Below, in pieces: positions 57,430-64,000 of a DNA stretch of 64,000 nucleotides. Below the pieces are notes generated by a model. The model worked only from the letters and a program-made list of their open reading frames with translations. It ran no database searches and was not told the DNA's origin. Each line of letters opens with the position of its first letter. Position 1 is the stretch's first letter. The DNA lies in contig JBDHKD010000017.1 of the NCBI GenBank assembly GCA_039586575.1, forward strand, positions 17,597 to 81,596, read 5' to 3'. Made by a program: the position numbers and the translations under genes. Origin of the DNA: G020344215 sp039586575. Lineage in GTDB: Bacteria > Gemmatimonadota > Gemmatimonadetes > Palauibacterales > KS3-K002.

Positions 57430-60074
57430 GGCGCGAAGCCGAGGAGATTGGCCAGCAGGCGATAAGCGCCCGGAACGCCGGCCGGCAGTTGTCTGAACAG
57501 GGCGAGACCGGTGTACACGTACATTCCGTCACCGAAACGCGCGACGAGCAGAGCGCCCCGCTTCGGTTCCTCCCCCGGGTCGGCGCTCTCCAGCAACGGC
57601 AGGTAGCGGTCATCCCACTGGAAGGGGAAGTAGAGGCCGCGCTCCTGGACCCAGCCCTCGAAATCCGCGGCCCCGATCCGATTCGGGCGGTTGAACAGCT
57701 GGTGGTCCGGCGCCAGGATCGTCACCGGCGCCGCCTCATCGCTCACCCGATCGTGTGGACGGCGGGCACTCAACGGGTAGGGCGCGTAAGCGCCGTTGAA
57801 GTACGCATACTGCTGGTATTGTGAGATCAGCGTGCCGCCGGCGCGCACCCAGTCGAGGAGTCGCCCGTTGTTGGCTACCAGGGCCGTGTTTGTTTCATAC
57901 GCACGTATCCCCAGAACGATCGCGTCGTACTTCGATAGATCCCCCGCCGCGACCGCCGCGCCGTCCAGTACATCGACCTCGACGCCCAGCGCCGCGATGG
58001 CCTCGGCAACGGCATCGCCCGCGCCTGGCACATAACCGACGCGCAGACCTCCTTCCACCACGAGGTCGAACGCCTCGACACGCGCCAACGCGTCGTCGAA
58101 GAACAGCGCGCGTCGCACGTGCGGATAGTCGACGAGCGAGTAGCCTTGGCGCCAGCCTTGTCCGTCAGGCGTTACCGCCACAGCCGCGATCACATAGCTG
58201 GCAGCCTCCAGACCGGGAGGGGGCGTCACGGTGAAATCGACCGTCGCTGCCGAGCCAGCCGCCTCGAGTACGAACGCGGCCTCACTGGGCGTGGCGCTCC
58301 AACCGGCAGGCAGCTCTAGATGCAGGAGGCCGCTCACCCCTTCCGCGGCTTCGCCGCGCAGGTTTACACGGAAACTCATTCCGCCAGCCCGTCCGAGCGG
58401 CCAGACCGTCGTCTTCGGCTCCACGGCGAGGCCGACGGCAGGAACCACGAAGACGGGCTTGCGGACCTCGCCGCGCGCCTGGTCGGCGAAGCGATGGACC
58501 ACCTCGATCTCGCGCAGCACGGCCTGGCCTGCGATACCGATCTCGACCTCCGCCTTCGCCACTGGTTCGCCCAGAGGCGCGCCCCTTTCACCCGTACCGG
58601 CCGGCCAGGCGTACATGGCTCCGTCGCTGCCTCCACGCAGGTACTCGGGGATCGAATACTCGGCGCCTTCCGGGATCGCCACGCGGAATCGTCGCCGCGT
58701 CAGGGTCGCCGGCGGCAGCGCCCCGGCGGTAGCGTCCTGAGTCACCCCCGGCGTTGCCAACGTCACACGGCGAACCTCGACCGCGCGGGCACCGCCGTTC
58801 CATATCTGCACCTCGATCTCGACCTCTTCGCCGGGAACCACCAGATCATCATCGGCGAAGGCTTCGACGACGACTCCAGCCGCAGCGGCCAACGCCGACT
58901 CCAGCCGCTGCTCTTCGGCCGCCAGCACGAAGCGCAACTCGTCCGCCGACGCGCCGATCTGCTCGGCTCGTGCCCGCGCACGGCGCAACCGCTCGAGCGC
59001 GGCGGCGAGTTCCGCAACGACGATCTCCGTTTGCCAACCACCCAGGGCAGCGCGTGCCCGCTCGAGCCGCTCGACGTAGGCTGCGACCGCCCGGGCTACC
59101 GCATCGCGCTCGGCCCCGGCGTCGAGCTCGCCGAGCATGCCGGCGAACGTCGTGTCGATGCCATCGAACAGAGACGTTTCGCCGGTGCTATCGCCCGGCG
59201 TCGCCCGGTTCTCGAGCAGCTGCAGCGAGGTCGTCTGGGGACCGAGCGCCTCGACCCGGCCCATGTCCTGGGAGCGATGGCGACTACGACTCGCCATGGC
59301 GATCTGGTGATAGGAGCGGCCGTAGACTGGGTCGAGTGCGCCCGTCTCGATCTCGATCGTCGAAGCATCTCGATCGAAGCGCGTCGAGCGGTACAGCTTG
59401 AGAGGCGTCCAGGCACGCATGCCCTGGGCGAGCTGTTCGGGAAACCGCCGTGTGTCACCGGCGGCGCTGAACGCCTCGCGCGCCAGTGCGCCCGCCGCCT
59501 GGTGATGGCCGTGCCCATCACGCGGTGTGCCGGAGAAGATCGATACGATGACCTGCGGACGGAACTGGCGAACGACGGCCACGACATCGGCGAGCAGCGA
59601 ATCCCGCGGCCAGAAACGAAAGGTTTCCTCGGCCGTCTTCGAATAGCCGAAGTCGTAGGCGCGGGTGAAGTACTGGCGGGCACCATCGAGCTCGCGGGCG
59701 GCCAGCAGCTCTCCCGTCCTCAGCAAGCCGAGGCCCACACCGAGTTCAGGCCCGATCAGGTTCTGGCCGCCTTCACCGCGGTTCAGCGCGAGGTAGGCCG
59801 CATCCGCTCCCTGGCCCCGCACCAACCAAGTGAGGAGCGCAGTGTCCTCGTCATCGGGGTGTGCTCCGATGATGAGGACTCGCTTGACACCCCCAAGGCC
59901 GCGAACGGCGCTGGCTACGCCGACGATGCCGCGCTCGGGATCGACCACGCCCTGACCGGCGGCGCTCCCGAAGAGGCCGAGGAGCGCGGCCAGCACCAAG
60001 GCCGTCCGCCGAGCAGAGAGTATAGCGCGCGGCCATGGACCGGACCCCGGGCGTCTCTGTGTTGCCGATGCCAT
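57426..60074 (-). CDS. Secreted PIG-L family deacetylase, large form
   Basis: From the ATG at 60074 the product is 882 residues. After a signal sequence (ALVLAALLGLFGSAAG) the PIG-L site reads AHPDDE (residues 71-76), with a second His pair in GHGHHQAAG; these bind zinc in N-acetylglucosamine deacetylases such as MshB and BshB. Residues about 330-600 hold a coiled region and beta-sandwich domains, and residues about 640-870 resemble a ThuA/GATase-like domain (YDAIVLGIRAYETN and GTLISQYQQ). Such long PIG-L proteins are frequent in Gemmatimonadota and Bacteroidota, with unknown substrates. It overlaps the solute-binding lipoprotein gene and may process the transported compound. Confidence 0.85.
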   Translation of the reverse strand: MASATQRRPGSGPWPRAILSARRTALVLAALLGLFGSAAGQGVVDPERGIVGVASAVRGLGGVKRVLIIGAHPDDEDTALLTWLVRGQGADAAYLALNRGEGGQNLIGPELGVGLGLLRTGELLAARELDGARQYFTRAYDFGYSKTAEETFRFWPRDSLLADVVAVVRQFRPQVIVSIFSGTPRDGHGHHQAAGALAREAFSAAGDTRRFPEQLAQGMRAWTPLKLYRSTRFDRDASTIEIETGALDPVYGRSYHQIAMASRSRHRSQDMGRVEALGPQTTSLQLLENRATPGDSTGETSLFDGIDTTFAGMLGELDAGAERDAVARAVAAYVERLERARAALGGWQTEIVVAELAAALERLRRARARAEQIGASADELRFVLAAEEQRLESALAAAAGVVVEAFADDDLVVPGEEVEIEVQIWNGGARAVEVRRVTLATPGVTQDATAGALPPATLTRRRFRVAIPEGAEYSIPEYLRGGSDGAMYAWPAGTGERGAPLGEPVAKAEVEIGIAGQAVLREIEVVHRFADQARGEVRKPVFVVPAVGLAVEPKTTVWPLGRAGGMSFRVNLRGEAAEGVSGLLHLELPAGWSATPSEAAFVLEAAGSAATVDFTVTPPPGLEAASYVIAAVAVTPDGQGWRQGYSLVDYPHVRRALFFDDALARVEAFDLVVEGGLRVGYVPGAGDAVAEAIAALGVEVDVLDGAAVAAGDLSKYDAIVLGIRAYETNTALVANNGRLLDWVRAGGTLISQYQQYAYFNGAYAPYPLSARRPHDRVSDEAAPVTILAPDHQLFNRPNRIGAADFEGWVQERGLYFPFQWDDRYLPLLESADPGEEPKRGALLVARFGDGMYVYTGLALFRQLPAGVPGAYRLLANLLGFAP

Positions 60075-60195
60075 GGTGCGTGAAACTATCCGGGGCCAGC
60101 CAGGCAGGCCAGAACACCATACTTGTCCCGACCCGGGGTCGGACCTAGCATCCCGCACGGAACCATCGAGCCTCGTTTCCCATCGCCAACGCCAG

Positions 60196-60672
60196 ATGAA
60201 CCGATCCGAGCAAGCCGGTAACGCCTCGCGCCCATTGGCCGTGCCGGTGATCCTGGTGCTCATCTCTGCCACCCATCTGGCATACGTGCCCCTCGCCGAA
60301 CTGCAGACGATGCCGGTACTGCCACCGGCGTTCGCGTTGTCCGTGGCACTCGGCTGCGGCTACGCGCTGAGCGCCTGGCGCGCACGGCGCGGCAACGGCT
60401 TCCGAACCGTCATCAGCCTGGTGATCGGCGAGAATCTGGGAGTTCTGGCCGCCGGCCTGGTCCTCGGATCTCCCTGGGAAACGATGCTGCGCCCCGGTAC
60501 CCCGCTGATCCTCGGTCTGCAGCTGGCGCTCACCTTAGCCGAGATCTGGCGGCGGCAGGAGTCCGGTCAGCCGATCGTCGCCCCAGCGCGGCTGGCCTGG
60601 TTCGTCCTCGCCAGCGCCCTGGCTCTTGCAGCGCTGATCGCCGTGAAGCCGAGCGGGCTGTGGGCCCCGTAA
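60196..60672 (+). CDS. Membrane protein of unknown function, four to five helices
   Basis: From the ATG at 60196 the product is 158 residues with hydrophobic segments at about residues 15-34, 42-60, 72-92, 100-116 and 132-150 and a final Gly-Leu-Trp-Ala-Pro. Codons upstream of 60196 in the same frame lie opposite the PIG-L start and look like noise. I recognise no family. It is divergent from the PIG-L operon. Confidence 0.6.
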   Translation: MNRSEQAGNASRPLAVPVILVLISATHLAYVPLAELQTMPVLPPAFALSVALGCGYALSAWRARRGNGFRTVISLVIGENLGVLAAGLVLGSPWETMLRPGTPLILGLQLALTLAEIWRRQESGQPIVAPARLAWFVLASALALAALIAVKPSGLWAP

Positions 60673-60755
60673 CTGGCCACGGTTTTCGCTGAATATTAGC
60701 TTGTGAGCGTGTCGGGGCTTCTCTCGAGCAGGCTGCTTCTGTGCAGGGGGGTGGA

Positions 60756-61133
60756 ATGCTGGGAACGTTGGTATTCGTGCAGAGCTCGTCGGGCGGCCTG
60801 GCCCTCATGGGATACCTCCTGCTCGGTCTCGCGATCGTCGTGATCGGCGGCGCCATCCTGTGGGCCCTTTTTCGGAGATCGACCGTCACACGCCGCGATC
60901 CGGAGGCCGAGCGAATCGACAGCGTCAAGGACCAGATTATCTGGCGGGCGTTAGCCCAAGGGAACAGAATCACGGCAGCTGAGGTGGCGGCCCATTCCGG
61001 GATGTCGGAATCGGACGCGGAGCTGGCGTTGATGTCCCTGGTGTCAGAGGGTCGCGCCAGCGCGGAGGCCGGGGAGTCCGGCGAAGTCGTCTACTGCCTG
61101 GAGCCGCCGATGGCGAGTTCGAGCGACCCATGA
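60756..61133 (+). CDS. Membrane-anchored winged-helix-like protein
   Basis: From the ATG at 60756 (after GGGGGGTGGA) the product is 125 residues. It has one hydrophobic anchor (LALMGYLLLGLAIVVIGGAI), then a basic stretch and a small helical domain (IIWRALAQGNRITAAEVAAHSGMSESDAELALMSLV, up to recognition) laid out like a winged helix of the MarR/DeoR-like kind. A GTG at 60741 is possible. A membrane-tethered regulator is a guess from layout. Confidence 0.55.
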   Translation: MLGTLVFVQSSSGGLALMGYLLLGLAIVVIGGAILWALFRRSTVTRRDPEAERIDSVKDQIIWRALAQGNRITAAEVAAHSGMSESDAELALMSLVSEGRASAEAGESGEVVYCLEPPMASSSDP

Positions 61134-61302
61134 CGGGGATGACGACCGATCTTTGAGGTCTTAGCAGAACTTCGCGCGCTGAGCAGTCGGTGAGGTGGAC
61201 TGGACGGCCGACTTCGACCACATTTAGTTAGCTGCCCTGCAACCCCCGCCGTGACCCTGCCGCCGGTATGAGTGTGCTGCAGAGCGAAGGAGACGTGGGC
61301 GG

Positions 61303-62679
61303 ATGATGTCCGACCCCTCCACGGTCGACCGGACCGCGGTGGACGAATTGACCGGAAAGCCGGTTCTCGTGATCGACGAGAACCGGGCGTGGCACGAGAC
61401 CAACCTGTTGCATCGGCAGCTGGCTGCGAAGGTCAAGAGCTACGTCCGTTACGCACGCAGTCCCGACTTCCAAGCCAGTCACGGCCAACCGGCCGAGGGA
61501 ACGATCGTTCGGCTCCTCACGCTCCAGCCGCCGGGTCCCACTTCGCTGGCCTTCCTCGCACGAGTCTCGTACGAGCTGAGCAAGCACGGTCTCATCTTCG
61601 AGTACCAGCTGGGGGACGACGGGACACCGATCGAGGTGGTACCCAACGCCAACGCCGTCCAACCACCGCAAGCTCCCGTGACACCTGCCGCGCCTGCACC
61701 TCCGGTGACGCCCCCGTCACCGCCGCCAGCGGCGCCACCGCCGGAACCCGTCAGACCGGCCGCCCCCGAGCCACCGGAGGCGGAGCCCTGGGCCACACCC
61801 GAACTTAGCGAGCCGCCACCGGCGCTCGAGCCGCTTGAACTCGAAGATTCGTGGGCCACGCCCGAATTACCCGAGCCGCCGGAAGCGGTCGAAGCCGCGG
61901 GCCTCGAATTCGAGCCGCTGGTGCCTGGCGAGCCAGCCGACTGGGAGCCGTCGGCTGTGGAAGGGGCGAGCGAGCTCGAGCAGTGGATCGAGAGCAGCCC
62001 GGACGTCGAGTTTACAGGCGCTACGGATCCAACAGCGCCGGAAGTAGCGGCAGGCGCAGGCGGCCGGGAGGCGACCCGCCCGCCGTTTTTCCCAGAGGAG
62101 GAATTTGGGCGCGCCCTACCCGAAGTGCAGGAAGTCGCGGTGGGCCTGGACAGCGATGCGGATGAGTCGACCGCGGTCATCGAGACGAGCTCCGGCAAGC
62201 GCATCCGTCTCGACACACCGACCGCGCTGGACGACGCGATCGCGGTACCGGTCCCGGCCGAGGCGGGTCCCAGCATACTGCGCGCCGTCGGCGCGGCCAT
62301 CGTCTCCGCCCTCACCGGCGCGATCATCTGGGGGCTACTCGCGATTCCCGCCGCCACCGGGGCCGGCCCCGTGGCGCTCGCCGTAGCCATCATGGTCGGT
62401 TTCAATGTCCGTATTCGGGGCGGCGGCCATACGATACCGTTTCGCATCATAGGCGTACTCGGCACCCTTTTCGGCTCGGCGCTGGGTGCCGTGCTGGCCG
62501 CGGTGGCCGTGACCGCGATGCAGACAGGCTCGCGCTTAGCCGGCGCGATCGAAACCATCCAGAGCGTCGACTCGGTTATCGCGGCAATCACGACCCAATT
62601 CGGACTCATCGATATCGTCTGGCTCCTCATCGCAGCGTATCTCGCCTTCCGCTTCTCAGCTACGAGTCGCTCGAGCTGA
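61303..62679 (+). CDS. Multi-domain protein with Pro/Glu-rich linker and C-terminal membrane region
   Basis: In the 458-residue product, residues about 1-115 are a folded domain with HRQLAAKVKSYVRYARSPDF and FLARVSYELSKHGLIFEYQL. Residues about 118-215 are rich in Pro, Glu and Ala and contain a duplicated WATPEL unit 21 residues apart. Residues about 330-450 hold three or four hydrophobic helices. AAGGAG lies upstream of the tandem ATGATG start. No named family is recognised. The N-terminal part may be a conserved domain of unknown function, with the linker acting as a spacer. Confidence 0.6.
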   Translation: MMSDPSTVDRTAVDELTGKPVLVIDENRAWHETNLLHRQLAAKVKSYVRYARSPDFQASHGQPAEGTIVRLLTLQPPGPTSLAFLARVSYELSKHGLIFEYQLGDDGTPIEVVPNANAVQPPQAPVTPAAPAPPVTPPSPPPAAPPPEPVRPAAPEPPEAEPWATPELSEPPPALEPLELEDSWATPELPEPPEAVEAAGLEFEPLVPGEPADWEPSAVEGASELEQWIESSPDVEFTGATDPTAPEVAAGAGGREATRPPFFPEEEFGRALPEVQEVAVGLDSDADESTAVIETSSGKRIRLDTPTALDDAIAVPVPAEAGPSILRAVGAAIVSALTGAIIWGLLAIPAATGAGPVALAVAIMVGFNVRIRGGGHTIPFRIIGVLGTLFGSALGAVLAAVAVTAMQTGSRLAGAIETIQSVDSVIAAITTQFGLIDIVWLLIAAYLAFRFSATSRSS

Positions 62680-62884
62680 GCACCGGGCGGCTCGTTCGGC
62701 CCGCCACCCCGAAAACCTTGCGTCCGTCCCCGAATCGCTTACTTTGTGCTTTGAGCTGATCCCCTCAGCGCCACCGCACAACGCGGTGCGATCCCCCTGT
62801 CCCCAGCTGTTCCGATTCTCTCTTACGGTCATAGGTCAGCGCGCGACGACCTATGCAAAGTCAGGCATCCACAGGGAGGTAGTC
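62680..62884. other. Intergenic region before the terminal lipoprotein gene
   Basis: 205 bases with no gene or clear repeat. A GGGAGGT box just before 62885 marks the next start. Confidence 0.35.
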
Positions 62885-64000
62885 GTGAGAAAGCGCAACA
62901 CATTCTGGCTTACGCGGGTGGCCGCGTTGGCGCTGGCGCTGTCGATCGTCACCGCGTGTGATGACGACGCAACGGGGCCCAGCCTCGACGACGTCGACCC
63001 ACAGGGGACGGCCACCGCGGTCGAGGACGTAATCTCCTCGATCGTCGGCAGCGAGCAGATCCAGAGCTACAACAGCCTGGGTGATTACATCGGGCAAGCG
63101 CTCGGAGCCCCGGCACCCGTCCCCTTCCAGTTCGACGAAGGGGCCACGCTGACGCAGGCGCTCGGCACCTTCGCGCGCCGGCTCGCCGCCTGCTCGCTCA
63201 AGGAGCCGACCGCGGTACTGGCGGGTCCGATCATTCCCGACCAGCTCTACGCCACGGTCTTCGCCTGGGATGTCGAGCTCGAGCAGTACTATGCCGCGAG
63301 CCAGGACGGACCGCTGGACGGCGTTCGATTCTTGCTTTACGCGATCGACCCGATCACCGGGCTCCCCGCCACCGACCCGCTCCAGGAGGTCGGCCACGTC
63401 GACTTCCTCGACGAGAGCGTCGAGCTGCAGGGGAACTTCCTGCATGTGATCGTGGAGCCGCTGACCGGCGCTGCCGTTATCGACTACACGGTGGGCTGTG
63501 CGTTGGTGACCGGTGGCATCGAGGTCAGTGGTGAGGGCTCGATCGTCGCCGATGGCACGACGATCAACCTCGACATGCTCTTCTCCGTCTCGCAGCTCGG
63601 GGCCGTGCAGATCGACTTCAGCCTCGACGTCCCAGCGGAGAACCTGTCGATCAGCTTCGTCGCCACGGCCAGCAGCTTCGAGGCCTTCGACGGCGTCGGC
63701 ACCTTCACCGGCTCGTTCATCATCTCCCGCAACAACTCGATCCGCTTCACCCTCTCGGTGGTGAATGACGTGCTCAACGGATCGGTGGAGGCATGCGACG
63801 CGAGCAACAGGTGCGCGACCGTCGCGGTCATCACCGACGCTGACATGTCCGAACCCCCCGATCCAGAAATAACCGACTCGGCGGGCAACCCGCTCAACCA
63901 GGACGCCGTATTAGCTCTCTTGGTTCTCTTCGACTCCGCTGGCCAGTTCGTCGAGCACCTATTCCCGATGATCGCCCCGGCGTTCGATATCTGCTTCCCC
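62885..64000 (+). CDS. Secreted lipoprotein, C-terminus beyond the window
   Basis: A GTG at 62885 follows GGGAGGT at 4-base spacing and opens 372 codons with no stop to the window end. The start VRKRNTFWLTRVAALALALS leads to a lipobox, IVTAC, followed by DDDATGPS, an Asp-rich anchor segment of the kind that keeps lipoproteins in their target membrane. The mature part is acidic and beta-rich, with paired Cys and repeats of amphipathic strands (INLDMLFSVSQLGAVQIDFS). No named family is recognised; a surface-exposed beta-rich lipoprotein is likely. Confidence 0.7.
   Translation, partial: MRKRNTFWLTRVAALALALSIVTACDDDATGPSLDDVDPQGTATAVEDVISSIVGSEQIQSYNSLGDYIGQALGAPAPVPFQFDEGATLTQALGTFARRLAACSLKEPTAVLAGPIIPDQLYATVFAWDVELEQYYAASQDGPLDGVRFLLYAIDPITGLPATDPLQEVGHVDFLDESVELQGNFLHVIVEPLTGAAVIDYTVGCALVTGGIEVSGEGSIVADGTTINLDMLFSVSQLGAVQIDFSLDVPAENLSISFVATASSFEAFDGVGTFTGSFIISRNNSIRFTLSVVNDVLNGSVEACDASNRCATVAVITDADMSEPPDPEITDSAGNPLNQDAVLALLVLFDSAGQFVEHLFPMIAPAFDICFP

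Noticed and set aside
58320..60083. Frame of 587 codons on the + strand opposite the PIG-L gene
   Set aside because: It has no domain, is rich in Arg/His/Leu as GC-rich shadows are, and lies wholly inside a well-supported gene.

Overview
The window is high-GC, densely packed bacterial DNA with frequent GTG starts and many 1 to 8 base stop/start overlaps (ATGA, GTGA, TGATG). I see no rRNA, tRNA, CRISPR array, insertion sequence or phage gene. The gene set (a bTHX ribosomal peptide, a roughly 880-residue secreted PIG-L deacetylase, an M14 peptidase with a C-terminal amidotransferase-like part, class III minor pilins, and an EgtD plus molybdopterin/desulfurase fusion) suggests a diderm of the Gemmatimonadota or a close relative. 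That placement is inference from gene content. It reads as ordinary chromosome, not a mobile island.

Layout. 1-3.4 kb (minus): a glycosidase-like fragment cut by the window edge, a CBM9-like secreted protein and a secreted zincin-like protein. 3.4-9.2 kb (plus): a galactokinase-family gene, then egtD overlapping a fusion of a molybdopterin oxidoreductase and a cysteine desulfurase. This pair matches the metallopterin-dependent route to ergothioneine. 9.2-15.9 kb: a decayed reading frame, a homocysteine methyltransferase/MTHFR fusion gene, a 39-codon bTHX gene, and four translationally coupled minus-strand genes (methyltransferase, FAD oxidoreductase, SRPBCC cyclase-like, ketoacyl synthase) with a divergent ICMT-like methyltransferase, which look like a small polyketide or lipid-modifying pathway.

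16-31 kb: a membrane TPR protein split by a frameshift, a beta-barrel protein, a cyclase/DoxX pair, small membrane proteins, phosphofructokinase, a secreted alpha/beta hydrolase, an ECF sigma, anti-sigma-like and YbjQ operon, and a four-gene minor pilin operon. The leaders of the last two operons share a 26-base motif.

31-45 kb: an RNA methyltransferase, an iron-trafficking protein, a Rid protein, a fused monoheme cytochrome-porin (Cyc2-like architecture), dienelactone-hydrolase-like and SnoaL-like secreted proteins, the M14 peptidase, a quinone-reductase-like MDR, an EamA exporter, a cation exchanger plus P2-type ATPase pair, and Hsp20.

45-64 kb: a cation/proton antiporter, a soluble NAD-dependent formate dehydrogenase (fused NuoE-NuoF-type beta subunit plus alpha subunit), a baeRF protein, a small membrane protein, a fragment of a family 5 solute-binding protein, a coupled operon of PIG-L deacetylase, solute-binding lipoprotein, ATPase and permease, several membrane proteins of unknown function, and a lipoprotein that runs off the right edge. 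Together the genes fit a heterotroph with redox flexibility (formate oxidation, possible extracellular electron transfer, thiol protection) and extensive secreted hydrolysis.
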